Part shown: one piece after another, positions 54,940 through 62,854 of the stretch
Position numbering within the stretch: the first letter of the stretch is position 1
Layout of the letters: every line of letters starts with the position of its first letter
Source of the DNA: JACVRW01 sp963837445
Lineage (GTDB): Bacteria > Actinomycetota > Thermoleophilia > Solirubrobacterales > Thermoleophilaceae
Assembly: GCA_963837445.1 (NCBI GenBank)
Contig: CAWINK010000016.1
Coordinates: 310,001-374,000 of the forward strand
DNA: 64,000 bases
Direction of reading: 5' to 3'
Notes under the pieces: generated by a model
What the model saw: only the letters and a program-made list of their open reading frames with translations
Database searches by the model: none
Told to the model about the DNA's origin: nothing
Program-made: the position numbers and the translations under genes

Positions 54940-56114
54940 TCGGTCCGGCCGGCCGCGTTCAGCGGCGCCAGCACCAGCACGCGCGTACCTCGCGCCGAGC
55001 TCTCGAGCTCCAACGAGCCGTCCATCAGCTCCGCACGCTCGCGCATGCTCGCGAGGCCGAGGTGTCCGGGCTCTCCGGCGCCCAGCGGATCCGCTCCGTC
55101 GAAGCCGTGCCCGTCGTCGGTCACGCGCAGCTCCACCTGCGATCCGACGGTCCTTAGCGAGATCGACACCGCCGCCGCCTCGGCGTGGCGGCCGGCGTTC
55201 ACAACGGCCTCCTGGGCGATCCGGAAGAGGTGGCCTCTCATCTCGGGTGGCATGTCGATCCGCTCGATCGCGAGCCCGACCTCGAAGCTGTAGCGGCGCT
55301 TCCAGACGGGCAGGCAGGTCTCGATGGCGGTGTCGAAGCTGATCTCCTGGAAGGCATAGGGGCCGAGGTCGACGATCTCGTCGCGCAGGGCGCGCAGGTT
55401 GCGCGTGCCGAGCTCGCGCGCCTCGTCGATGAGGCCGGCGGCCTCGTCCCCGCGCCCGTGCTCGGCCGCGTTGTGGGCGGCCGACAGGATCATGTCGAGG
55501 CCGATCAGCTCCTGGACGGGCCCGTCGTGGATCGACTCGGCCACCCTGCGCCGCACCTCGCTCTCCGCCTGCATCGTGCGGCGAGAGAGCCCGCGAGCGC
55601 GCAGACGGGATGTCGACTCGGAGGTCCTCAGGAGGCCCACGACCACCGCGGTGGCCAGCGCCGACAGGATGAACACGGCCTCGTAGAAGGCCAGCACATC
55701 CGAGCCGAACGACGAGTCGCCGCGCAGGGCCGACCCCGCGACCAGGACCGTCGACCCGATCGCGGCGATGGCCAGCCCACGCCGCTCCCCTTGGAAGTGA
55801 GCGTGGGCGGCAATCAGGAAGAGCGCGACGAGGCGAACGGTCCCGAGCGCGTCTGGCGCCACGAGCTCGAGCGCGAGGAGGAGGGCGAAGTCGCCGGTGG
55901 CCACGAGCGGGTTCACGACGCGGTCGGGCTCGCGGCGAGCTATCACCAGGACGCCGATCGCCCATGCGATGAAGACCGCCAGGACCACGGCCGCGGCTTC
56001 CTGGTGAGGGAAGTCCACAACCGCGACGGCCGCGAGCGCGACCACGGCCACCGCGAGACGCGCGATCGCAAAGACGACGATCGGGGCCGCGGACTCGATC
56101 GGGACCCGGCGCAT
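54936..56114 (-). CDS. Membrane sensor histidine kinase (HisKA_3, NarL-partner type)
   Basis: 392 residues. Five to six hydrophobic helices (residues 10-160, such as IVVFAIARLAVAVVALAAVA) form an integral-membrane sensor without a large extracytoplasmic domain. VRRRVAESIHDGPVQELIGL is the HisKA_3 box with phospho-accepting H196. HLFRIAQEAVVNAGRHAEA and VTDDGHGFDG are the N and G boxes of the ATPase. No classical receiver regulator is adjacent; the convergent HDOD-LuxR protein lacks a receiver domain. The start overlaps the VanZ stop by one base (TGATG). Confidence 0.92.
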   Translation of the reverse strand: MRRVPIESAAPIVVFAIARLAVAVVALAAVAVVDFPHQEAAAVVLAVFIAWAIGVLVIARREPDRVVNPLVATGDFALLLALELVAPDALGTVRLVALFLIAAHAHFQGERRGLAIAAIGSTVLVAGSALRGDSSFGSDVLAFYEAVFILSALATAVVVGLLRTSESTSRLRARGLSRRTMQAESEVRRRVAESIHDGPVQELIGLDMILSAAHNAAEHGRGDEAAGLIDEARELGTRNLRALRDEIVDLGPYAFQEISFDTAIETCLPVWKRRYSFEVGLAIERIDMPPEMRGHLFRIAQEAVVNAGRHAEAAAVSISLRTVGSQVELRVTDDGHGFDGADPLGAGEPGHLGLASMRERAELMDGSLELESSARGTRVLVLAPLNAAGRTD

Positions 56115-56491
56115 CAGGCGGCCGCCCTCGTCCGGACCCGAACCGTCCGCAGCTTCAGGGCCGCGGCGGCGGCGCCCGCGGAGTCGATCGCCCAGTCGAC
56201 AGCGGTGCCGTGGCGACCCTCCACGAAGGTCTGGTGGTACTCGTCGGTGACGGCGTAGCCGCTGGCGATCAGGAACGCGAACAGGGCGGCCCGCCCCGGG
56301 CTCGTCACGGTCACGAGCGCTCGCCACCAGAGGAAAGTGAGCAGCGCATATTCGGCGAAGTGGATCAGCTTGCGGCCGATCACGTCGATCGCGCCGAGGC
56401 CCGAGTCGAGGCTGGGCTGGTCCGAGAAGAAGAAGATCACGCCCATCAGGAGCAGTGGCGGGAGCCACAGGTCGAGTCGCAGAGCGCGCAT
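56114..56491 (-). CDS. VanZ-family membrane protein
   Basis: 125 residues with four hydrophobic helices. LDLWLPPLLLMGVIFFFSDQ, KLIHFAEYALLTFLWWRAL and the loop AVTDEYHQTFVEGRHGTAVD match the VanZ-like domain (conserved DExHQxFxxGRxxxxxD). The family is broadly distributed and only sometimes linked to glycopeptide resistance. I start at the ATG at 56491 rather than 56497, because a minus-strand TACGGT lies exactly 6 nt upstream of it. Co-transcribed with the kinase. Confidence 0.88.
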   Translation of the reverse strand: MRALRLDLWLPPLLLMGVIFFFSDQPSLDSGLGAIDVIGRKLIHFAEYALLTFLWWRALVTVTSPGRAALFAFLIASGYAVTDEYHQTFVEGRHGTAVDWAIDSAGAAAAALKLRTVRVRTRAAA

Positions 56492-56497
56492 CTGCAT

Positions 56498-56507
56498 ACC
56501 GTAGAGT
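56498..56507. promoter_or_regulatory. Overlapping divergent -10 elements (VanZ / Rrf2)
   Basis: ACCGTAGAGT carries TACGGT on the minus strand (56503-56498, 6 nt before the VanZ start) and TAGAGT on the plus strand (56502-56507, 8 nt before the Rrf2 start), sharing two base pairs. The Rrf2 protein could act here, but no clear palindrome was found. Confidence 0.45.
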
Positions 56508-56515
56508 CAGATTCG

Positions 56516-56917
56516 GTGCTGGTGATAACGAGCAAGTCGCCTTACGCCGTACAAGCGTTGTCCGAGCTCGCCCGCCGAGGCGACTCGGCACCCGTCCCGA
56601 TCGGCGATCTCGCGCGCGCCCGCGAGATCCCGGTCCAGTTCCTGGAGGGCCTGTTCGCCACGCTGCGCCGCGCCGGCATCCTCCAGTCCCAGCGCGGCGT
56701 GAAGGGCGGCTACAGCTTCGCCCGCCCACCGAGCGAGGTCACGCTGCTCGAAGTCGTGGATCTCCTCGAGGGCGAGCTGGGCGTCGAGGCAGCGGCCTCG
56801 GGCCCGATCTGGACCGAGGCCGCCGACGCGGTCCGAGCCGTGCTCGCCGGAACGACCATCGCCGAGGTCGCCGAGCGCGAAGCGCGCGACTCGGCCGCGC
56901 CGATGTACTACATCTAG
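56516..56917 (+). CDS. Rrf2 family transcriptional regulator
   Basis: 133 residues with the Rrf2 winged helix: ITSKSPYAVQALSELARRGD, IGDLARAREIPVQFLEGLFA, LRRAGILQSQRGVKGGYSFA and EVTLLEVVDLLEGELGVE. It has no cysteines, so it cannot hold the Fe-S cluster of IscR/NsrR and is nearer CymR-type members, which sense cysteine-synthase or other partners. A cysK-cysE operon lies about 4 kb downstream, which makes a sulfur role worth considering but unproven. GTG 56522 is an alternative start. Confidence 0.88.
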   Translation: MLVITSKSPYAVQALSELARRGDSAPVPIGDLARAREIPVQFLEGLFATLRRAGILQSQRGVKGGYSFARPPSEVTLLEVVDLLEGELGVEAAASGPIWTEAADAVRAVLAGTTIAEVAEREARDSAAPMYYI

Positions 56918-56966
56918 CGATCCGCATAACCCCCGAATCCCACGGGAGCCCGCGCGTTATAGAGGT

Positions 56967-57122
56967 ATGGCCGGGCAGCCCCCCGAGCGCGTGGGTTCCG
57001 CCTCCCGGCGGCGTCGGCGCCTGCCCGACGGCGCGGTGGTGGCATTGGTGCTCATCGTGACCACCGTGTGGATTGGCGTGCTGGTGAGCCTCGCGGTCCA
57101 TCTGGTGTCCAACCTGGTCTAG
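56967..57122 (+). CDS. 51-residue single-TM protein
   Basis: Short frame with ATG at 56967 and TAG at 57120-57122, preceded by AGAGG. MAGQPPERVGSASRRRRRLP is a positively charged cytoplasmic head, followed by one TM helix VVALVLIVTTVWIGVLVSLA and a short end HLVSNLV. The charge pattern (N-in) and the RBS support a real gene. Its stop codon contributes to a TAGGAT hexamer before the next gene. Function unknown. Confidence 0.55.
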   Translation: MAGQPPERVGSASRRRRRLPDGAVVALVLIVTTVWIGVLVSLAVHLVSNLV

Positions 57123-57127
57123 GATGG

Positions 57128-58267
57128 GTGGACTTGCCGCGATCAAAGTATCTGGGGCTTGGCCTCGCGCTTGCCCTGGTAATCGCGGTGCTTCCGGCGT
57201 CCGCGTTGGCGAACGCGAGGGTTTCGCGGAGCGGCAACACGGTCACGCTCAGCTCGGACTCGCGCGGCGACCGCATCGGCAACGCCGGAACTGACAACCG
57301 CCGGCTCATCTCCTTCTCCGTGGAGCGCGGACGCGTGCTGCGGGCCGGTCGGGGCTGCGTCCGACGGCGCGGCCCCGGGATCACGCGGGTTGTCGTGACC
57401 TGCGGCGCGCCCACCCAGAACTCGGTGAACAGGGTCACCCTGAGGGTCCGGCTGGGCGGGGGCGACGACACGTTCACCGCCGCGCCGTGGGACGACGTGC
57501 AGCCGCGGATCGTGGCCGACGGCGGTGCCGGCAACGACACGATCTACGGCTCCACGAACCCCGACGAGATCGACGGCGGCGCGGGCGACGACATGCTCTA
57601 TGGCCTCGACGACGAGGACAACCTCGACGGGGGAGACGGAGCGGACCTGCTCGTCGGAGGAGCCGGCGACGACGCCCTGACCGGCGGCCCCGGCACGGAC
57701 AGGTACTTCGGCGACGAGCTGCGCAGCACCAGTGAGTGGGGGAATGACCTCGTCATCGCAGTGGACGGCGGCCCCGAGACCATGAGCTGCGGTGAGGGGG
57801 TCGACAGCGCCGTGGTGGACGCCGACGACGCGGCGGACGCGAACTGCGAGGTCCTCTCCGGCGGGCAGTCCAGTCCGCCACGAGACACGGTCGGGACTCT
57901 GCCGCTGACGGTCGCCATCGGCCCGCTGGCGGACACGCCGGGCGGTCTTGCCCGGATCCTCCGAGGCGAGCCGATCCGCCTGCCGGTCACGTTCTCGGCG
58001 GCCTCGGCGATCGTGGCCACGCTGCGGGTCTCCGCCGCCGAGGCACGGCGACTTGGCCTCCCATCGCGAGAGCGCACGCTCGCCGACGACATAGGCCCGC
58101 CGCTGACGATCACGCCGCTGACGATCAACACCCAGATGCGACTGCGGTGGCCCCCGCGGCGTTATCTCCGCGACGCCCAGCGGGTCCGCGCAACGTTGAC
58201 GATCATCGCGGAGGACGTGAACGGCGCGCGCACGAGGGCGACGAAGGACATCACGCTGCGCCGCTAA
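57128..58267 (+). CDS. Secreted RTX-like calcium-binding repeat protein
   Basis: About 379 residues. The signal peptide is YLGLGLALALVIAVLPASAL followed by ANA. A beta domain precedes RTX-type nonapeptides: GGAGNDTIYG, EIDGGAGDDMLYGLDDEDNL, DGGDGADLLVGGAGDDALTG, which bind calcium in parallel beta-roll proteins. The C-terminal domain (LPLTVAIGPLADTPGGLARI, then LRVSAAEARRLGLPSRERTL) is unknown. Start options are GTG 57128 and TTG 57134; the TAGGAT at 57120-57125 sits 8 nt before the TTG, so the true start may be 57134. No type I secretion genes nearby; Sec export is expected. Confidence 0.8.
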   Translation: MDLPRSKYLGLGLALALVIAVLPASALANARVSRSGNTVTLSSDSRGDRIGNAGTDNRRLISFSVERGRVLRAGRGCVRRRGPGITRVVVTCGAPTQNSVNRVTLRVRLGGGDDTFTAAPWDDVQPRIVADGGAGNDTIYGSTNPDEIDGGAGDDMLYGLDDEDNLDGGDGADLLVGGAGDDALTGGPGTDRYFGDELRSTSEWGNDLVIAVDGGPETMSCGEGVDSAVVDADDAADANCEVLSGGQSSPPRDTVGTLPLTVAIGPLADTPGGLARILRGEPIRLPVTFSAASAIVATLRVSAAEARRLGLPSRERTLADDIGPPLTITPLTINTQMRLRWPPRRYLRDAQRVRATLTIIAEDVNGARTRATKDITLRR

Positions 58268-58329
58268 CAGGTTTCGCGCCGGAAGGTGCACGGAAGCCAC
58301 CACGAAGTCCGCTCCCCGTCCGCTCGGGG

Positions 58330-58335
58330 TAGCTT
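58330..58335 (+). promoter_or_regulatory. Leaderless-type -10 (TAGCTT)
   Basis: TAGCTT ends exactly 6 nt before the ATG at 58342; no ribosome-binding site is present. Confidence 0.45.
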
Positions 58336-58341
58336 GCGCGC

Positions 58342-58872
58342 ATGAGCCCTCTCCGCCTCGCACTTCTGCTCGTTCCCGTCTGCCTGGTGGCCGTCGCGGC
58401 CGTGGCGATCGCGTCGCCGCCCGCAGCCCGCGACTCCGCCGCCGCCGTCATCACGCCCACACGTGTCGACGGGGTCCATCTCGGTGACACCCACTCGGAC
58501 CTGCGCTCGCGCGGCAAGGTCGGTCCGATCGGCCCCGGCTGCGAGCTCGGCGGACCCAACACGCGCTCGGCGAGGCTGCGCGCTCCGCTCAAGGGGCAGG
58601 TGGACTACACGCTGAACAGCCCGCGCAAGGTCACGACGATCACGGTCACGAAGGGCGCCAAGGCCCGCGGAGTCGGCATCGGCGCGACGATCGCCGGGAT
58701 CAAGGCGAAGTTCCCGAACGCGATCGTCGACCACAGCACGGATCAGGTCTTCCAGCTCACCCTCGTCCGGACGCCGAAGCGGCCAAACGGCGGCCGGATC
58801 ATGTTCGGCGTGAGCACGCAGACGAACAAGACGACGATCATCGGCGTTCCGAACATCGCTTTCTGCGAGTAG
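58342..58872 (+). CDS. Secreted hypothetical protein
   Basis: 176 residues. The signal peptide is MSPLRLALLLVPVCLVAVAA. The mature part has the pattern VDGVHLGDTHSDLRSRGKVG, GPGCELGGP and GIGATIAGIKAKFPNAIVDH, ending in VSTQTNKTTIIGVPNIAFCE. The repeated helix-strand units (HLGDTHSDLR, GIGATIAGIK) resemble BLIP/SmpA-like repeats, but I cannot assign the family with confidence. Two cysteines may form a disulfide. Confidence 0.7.
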   Translation: MSPLRLALLLVPVCLVAVAAVAIASPPAARDSAAAVITPTRVDGVHLGDTHSDLRSRGKVGPIGPGCELGGPNTRSARLRAPLKGQVDYTLNSPRKVTTITVTKGAKARGVGIGATIAGIKAKFPNAIVDHSTDQVFQLTLVRTPKRPNGGRIMFGVSTQTNKTTIIGVPNIAFCE

Positions 58873-58884
58873 GAGTCAGCGAGC

Positions 58885-58912
58885 GGCCGGGCGGCTAGGT
58901 GCCCCCCCGGCC
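58885..58912. terminator. GC hairpin between convergent genes
   Basis: GGCCGGG (58885-58891) pairs with CCCGGCC (58906-58912) over a 14-nt loop. It lies 13 nt after the stop at 58872 and 19 nt before the end of the convergent gene. No T-run follows, so it is only a candidate bidirectional terminator. Confidence 0.35.
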
Positions 58913-58930
58913 CTCACTGTTTGGAGCGGT

Positions 58931-59284
58931 CTAGCGGTCCGTGCCGCCGTCGCGCATGCGCTCGCTCAGGTCAACCGGGTTGTAGTCCGCGTCCGGCTCG
59001 TAGCTGCCCGACTTCGCGAGACCGCGGGAGATGAAGTACGCCCCGGCCAGAATCGAGACGTAGAGCCAAGCCTGCTTGGCGATGAACTCGTCCGTGCCGT
59101 TGTCGCCGCCGTTGATCAGCGCAGCGCTGACGAGAATCGTCACGACCAGGGCGACCATTGCCCAGAACTCGGTCGTCTTGATGGCGGCCTTGGTCTCGTG
59201 GTTGCGCTCGGCGACGCGGCCGCGGATTCCGTTCGCCCGCGGCGTGTCGACGTGGGTGCTGCCTGTGGCACCTGTGGTGGCCAA
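58931..59284 (-). CDS. Two-TM membrane protein
   Basis: 117 residues from a TTG at 59284, chosen because AGAGGAG lies 6 nt upstream on the minus strand. The sequence has a soluble head (ATTGATGSTHVDTPRANGIR) and TM helices at FWAMVALVVTILVSAALING and AWLYVSILAGAYFISRGLAK, separated by an acidic loop NGGDNGTDEFIAKQ. The C-terminus is charged (DADYNPVDLSERMRDGG). Function unknown. Confidence 0.7.
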   Translation of the reverse strand: MATTGATGSTHVDTPRANGIRGRVAERNHETKAAIKTTEFWAMVALVVTILVSAALINGGDNGTDEFIAKQAWLYVSILAGAYFISRGLAKSGSYEPDADYNPVDLSERMRDGGTDR

Positions 59285-59363
59285 AGTGTGCTCCTCTTGA
59301 GTTTGGTTCCGATTCCGAAGCCCCAAGGCAAGCGCGTTCGGCGCGCGCGTCGGTGCTTCTCCT

Positions 59364-59433
59364 GAGCTGCTCGAGGGCGGTCGTCGCTCACGCTCCGCAG
59401 CGGCCCCGGACTCTCTGGTGCCCGGAGCAGCTC
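59364..59433. repeat. Inverted repeat GAGCTGCTC ... GAGCAGCTC
   Basis: A 9-bp inverted repeat (59364-59372 and 59425-59433) with a 52-nt spacer, in the 162-nt gap between two minus-strand genes. It could be a folded mRNA segment or an operator pair. Nothing else is visible in the gap. Confidence 0.4.
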
Positions 59434-59446
59434 GGCGCAAACAGAG

Positions 59447-60211
59447 TTAGCTGCCGGCGGGCATGCCGGGCTCCTCGGCCACGGCGATGGCCGACGCTGG
59501 GCGCACGTTGCCCTCGCCGGACACGAGCCACGCCATGCGCTCACATGCTCGCTTGGCGAAGCGGACCTGCTCCCGGCGGCCGAACAGGCGGAACCCGAGG
59601 CGGATGATCGGGTTGCCGATGCGACTGGACCGCGATACCACGTGGATGCGGAACTCGACCGCGCCCGTATCGAGCCACTTCCACACCTCGTAGTCCATTT
59701 GGCCCGTCTCGAGGTGGCCCTGCAGGGTGGCGTAGCTCCAGCCCCAGACTCGGGCCTCTCGTCCGTCGAGGCGGCGGAGCTCGTCGATCACGCCGCTGAC
59801 CCGCACGCCGAACCGGAACCTCAGGCCCCAGAAGCGCACCTCGAGGAGCATGTCGCGCCCCTCGAGCGGGTCGCCCGGGTGATAGACCGCCTGGACGATG
59901 CGCGGGTCTGCGAACTCGTAGTCGCGCAAAAGCGCCCGGGCTCGCTCCCATGTGCCGCCCGGCCGGGGCGGACCGGGCGCCTCGCTCGGCAGCGCCTGGC
60001 AGTAGTCGTCGATGCGCCAGCCCGCCTCGCGCGTCCAGCCGGCGCGATCGGCGCGGTTGAAGTTGAGCGGCTTGTCGTGCAGCTCGTCTAGCGCCCGGCG
60101 CGCCCGAGGGTCGCCGAGCGTGCGCTCAGAGGTCAGCGGGTACCTCAGCGACCCTGCGGGTGTGAATCCGGAGCCCGCCGGCCCGCTTTCCGCCCGATAG
60201 CTCAACCACAC
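59447..60211 (-). CDS. DUF1990 family protein
   Basis: About 254 residues if started at the GTG at 60211. The DUF1990 core is clear: PLNFNRADRAGWTREAGWRI, ADPRIVQAVYHPGDPLEGRD, MLLEVRFWGLRFRFGVRVSG, VWGWSYATLQGHLETGQMDY and EVWKWLDTGAVEFRIHVVSR. These proteins are thought to have a START/polyketide-cyclase-like fold of unknown function. No start codon lies near where homology begins (about 60130), so the start is either inside the upstream gene (84-nt overlap) or masked by a sequence error. Confidence 0.75.
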   Translation of the reverse strand: MWLSYRAESGPAGSGFTPAGSLRYPLTSERTLGDPRARRALDELHDKPLNFNRADRAGWTREAGWRIDDYCQALPSEAPGPPRPGGTWERARALLRDYEFADPRIVQAVYHPGDPLEGRDMLLEVRFWGLRFRFGVRVSGVIDELRRLDGREARVWGWSYATLQGHLETGQMDYEVWKWLDTGAVEFRIHVVSRSSRIGNPIIRLGFRLFGRREQVRFAKRACERMAWLVSGEGNVRPASAIAVAEEPGMPAGS

Positions 60212-60836
60212 CCTCGAGGAATGACGTCCACATGTGGAACTGGATCTCCTTGGATATGCGCAGCCGGTCGTACAGCAGCTCCGAGAAACGGTCTCCGCTG
60301 CGTGCCCACGACTCGATGTGGAACTCGAGCAACTCGCCGTTCGAGGCACGGAACTCGATCTGGCCCGCCTCGAGATGCCCCGAGAGGGTCACGAACCGAA
60401 ACGACCTGGGCGTAATGGCGGCCACCCGCACAGGCCCGTCCCATGGCCCGGGCATCCGCACCACGAACTCGTCGTTCACGCGCAGCTTGCCGTCTTCGCC
60501 GCGGAGCTTCTGAAAGGTGGCGAACTCACTCGGCGCAGCGCTGTCGGGATCCGCCATCACCTGCTCCGCGAGCTCCTCGGCCGAGACACGCGCGCCTTCG
60601 ATCCGAACGCTGTATTGCCTGTGGAAGTGGGGACCTGCCCCGTCGTCCACCCACTGCACGTCGTCACGGTCGACCGTGTCCGCGAGCGGTGGCGGGGCGT
60701 CCTCGGCCCACGATCCCTCGATCTCATCGCGGTACAGCGGGGTCGTGCGCCACATGTACCGCCATGACGTCAGCGTCACGCCGGCCGGCCAGCGGGCGGC
60801 CGTGGTCAGACGGCGGGTGAGGGTGGGCCGGCGCAT
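60126..60836 (-). CDS. DUF1990-related protein
   Basis: 236 residues from the ATG at 60836. AAPSEFATFQKLRGEDGKLR, DEFVVRMPGPWDGPVRVAAI, FRFVTLSGHLEAGQIEFRAS, FHIESWARSGDRFSELLYDR and EIQFHMWTSFLEGVVELSGG parallel the order of strands and motifs in the adjacent DUF1990 gene, so these are probably distant paralogues. The short N-terminal part (TSWRYMWRTTPLYRDEIEGS) is specific to this form. Function unknown. Confidence 0.78.
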   Translation of the reverse strand: MRRPTLTRRLTTAARWPAGVTLTSWRYMWRTTPLYRDEIEGSWAEDAPPPLADTVDRDDVQWVDDGAGPHFHRQYSVRIEGARVSAEELAEQVMADPDSAAPSEFATFQKLRGEDGKLRVNDEFVVRMPGPWDGPVRVAAITPRSFRFVTLSGHLEAGQIEFRASNGELLEFHIESWARSGDRFSELLYDRLRISKEIQFHMWTSFLEGVVELSGGKRAGGLRIHTRRVAEVPADL

Positions 60837-60858
60837 GCGCTGTGTGCATACCCGACAG

Positions 60859-61092
60859 ATGAGCGGGTATCCCGATGTAATGGTAGGCAAAGGACTTCAG
60901 CGCTTCGGGGTGCGTGGATGGCACCTCCACCTGGTGTCGCTTGGCACGGTCTGGCTCTGCGTGACGCTCTGGATCCGCGCGAAGACTGTGGATCAGGAGG
61001 AGCGAGGCAACGCGGAACGGCGCGCGCTCTTCGTGGGGCTCTGGCCACCGATGTTCTGGCTGATCGGCGATTCAGTCGAACGGCGCGAGTAG
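60859..61092 (+). CDS. Small single-TM protein
   Basis: 77 residues from ATG 60859 (or 70 from ATG 60880). One hydrophobic helix, HLHLVSLGTVWLCVTLWIRA, is followed by a charged stretch TVDQEERGNAERRAL and a second weakly hydrophobic segment FVGLWPPMFWLIGDSVE. It is divergent from the DUF1990-related gene (22 nt between starts). No family recognised. Confidence 0.55.
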   Translation: MSGYPDVMVGKGLQRFGVRGWHLHLVSLGTVWLCVTLWIRAKTVDQEERGNAERRALFVGLWPPMFWLIGDSVERRE

Positions 61093-61112
61093 CCCGGTAC
61101 CCTCGGCGGGCG

Positions 61113-62060
61113 ATGAGCGTTTCCCCGCCAACGCGCGCGATCACCGAGAACCTCGCCGACCTGATCGGGAACACCCCGATGGTGCGGCTCACGCGGGTGG
61201 CGCCGAACTGCGGCGCCGAGCTGATCGCGAAGCTCGAGGCGTACAACCCAGCCGGCAGCGTCAAGGACAGGATCGGCGTGGCGATGATCGAGGCCGCGGA
61301 GGCCGAGGGCCGCATCGAGCCAGGCCGCAACACGATCGTCGAGTCCACCTCCGGCAACACCGGAATCGCGTTGGCGTTCGTGTGCGCGGCCAAGGGCTAC
61401 GACCTGGTCATCACGATGCCCCAGGGGATGAGCCGGGAGCGCGAGAAGCTTCTGCGCCTGTACGGGGCGGAGGTCGTCTGGGTGGAGTCGATGGGCGGGA
61501 TGAACGAGGCGATGGAGGAGGCGAAGCGCCTGTGCCGCGAGCGCGGCAACTGCTATGTGCCGAATCAGTTCTCCAATCCCGCCAACCCCGAGATCCACCG
61601 CCGCACCACGGCCGAGGAGATCTGGCGCGACACCGACGGCAAGCTCGACGTGCTCGTCGCCTCGGTCGGCACCGGCGGCACGATCACGGGTTGTGGCGAG
61701 CGGCTGAAGGAGCGCAACCCCGGGCTGCACGTGGTGGCGGTCGAGCCGGCCGGCTCCCCGGTGCTCTCGGGCGGTGAGCCGGGTCCGCACAAGATCGACG
61801 GGATCGGCCCGGGCTTCGTGCCGGAGGTCCTCAACCGCGAAGTGATCGACGAGATCGTGCCGGTGGAGGACGAGGACGCCATCGAGACGGCGCGCCTGTG
61901 CGCGCGGCGTGAGGGCCTGAACGCCGGTATTTCGGCGGGAGCGGCGGTCTGGGCGGCGGTCCAGGTGGGCTCGCGTTCTGAGATGACCGGCAAGCGGATC
62001 GTGGCGATCCTGCCCGACTCCGGCGACCGCTACATCAGCACCCCGTTCTTCGCTCCCTGA
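61113..62060 (+). CDS. cysK: Cysteine synthase A (O-acetylserine sulfhydrylase)
   Basis: PLP enzyme making cysteine from O-acetylserine and sulfide. 315 residues. LIGNTPMVRLTRVAPNCGAE, the Schiff-base lysine in YNPAGSVKDRIG (K51), STSGNTGIALAFVCAAKGYD and VGTGGTITGCGERLK are diagnostic. The C-terminal GDRYISTPFF is the usual CysK ending. TACCCT lies 9 nt upstream of the ATG. The gene overlaps cysE by one base (TGATG), so the cysteine synthase complex partners are co-expressed. Confidence 0.96.
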   Translation: MSVSPPTRAITENLADLIGNTPMVRLTRVAPNCGAELIAKLEAYNPAGSVKDRIGVAMIEAAEAEGRIEPGRNTIVESTSGNTGIALAFVCAAKGYDLVITMPQGMSREREKLLRLYGAEVVWVESMGGMNEAMEEAKRLCRERGNCYVPNQFSNPANPEIHRRTTAEEIWRDTDGKLDVLVASVGTGGTITGCGERLKERNPGLHVVAVEPAGSPVLSGGEPGPHKIDGIGPGFVPEVLNREVIDEIVPVEDEDAIETARLCARREGLNAGISAGAAVWAAVQVGSRSEMTGKRIVAILPDSGDRYISTPFFAP

Positions 62061-62798
62061 TGTCCGGCCTGCCGACATTCGCCCGGCTGGCGAGGGAGGT
62101 GCGGGAGGACCTCGCTGCTGCGTTGCAGCGTGACCCGGCGGCCCGGAGCGTCGGGCGGGTGGAGGTGCTGCTCACGTACGGGGGCGTCCAGGCGCTCTTG
62201 TCTCACCGGATCTCGCATGCGCTGCATGAGGCGGGGGTTCCATTGCTGCCTCGGCTACTTGCGTATCTGACTACGGCGGTGACGGGGGTTGAGATTCATC
62301 CCGCCGCTCGGATCGGGCGCGGGTTGTTCATCGATCACGGGGCCGGTGTGGTGATCGGTGAGACCGCCGAGCGTGGGCGCCGACGTGACGATCTACCAGG
62401 GCGTTACGTTGGGCGGCACGGGATTCGCGCGCGGCAAGCGCCACCCGACGGTGGGCGACGAGGTGATGATCGGCGCCGGGTCGGCGTTGCTCGGCCCGAT
62501 CGAGATCGGCGACCGCGCGAAGATCGGCGCCAACTCGGTTGTGATCCACGACGTGCCCGCGAACTCCACCGTGGTCGGCAACCCCGGCCACCCGGTGAGA
62601 GTGGACGGCAAGAAGCCCGAGGGCCCCGACGCCGACTGGGTCCACCTGCCCGACCCCGTCGCCGACGCCATCGCCGGCCTCGCCAACCGCCTGACCGAGA
62701 TCGAGGAGCTGGTGGCGGAGCAGACCGGCCGCAAGCCGGGCGGAGCCGAGCCCCGCCGCCTGGAACGCCGTGGCGGCCCGGACTCGACCGGCGGCTGA
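62060..62798 (+). CDS. cysE: Serine O-acetyltransferase, one frameshift
   Basis: Acetylates serine to O-acetylserine, substrate of the neighbouring CysK. About 246 residues. The helical N-terminal part (FARLAREVREDLAAALQRDP, VQALLSHRISHALHEAG) is followed by the left-handed beta-helix with GVEIHPAARIGRGLFIDHGA and GVVIGETAE, then in another frame VGADVTIYQGVTLGGTGFAR and KIGANSVVIHDVPANSTVVG. An indel lies near 62372. The C-terminus is longer than usual and Arg/Gly-rich. Catalytic His residues (HPA, DHGA) are intact. Confidence 0.9.
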
Positions 62799-62854
62799 GC
62801 TAGCCCGTAACACAGCGCACCCACACGTAACGCCCAACCGGCCACGCTGGGGCG

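Noticed and set aside
56114..56491. Glycopeptide resistance (VanZ)
   Set aside because: VanZ-like domains are widespread; no vanHAX genes are present.
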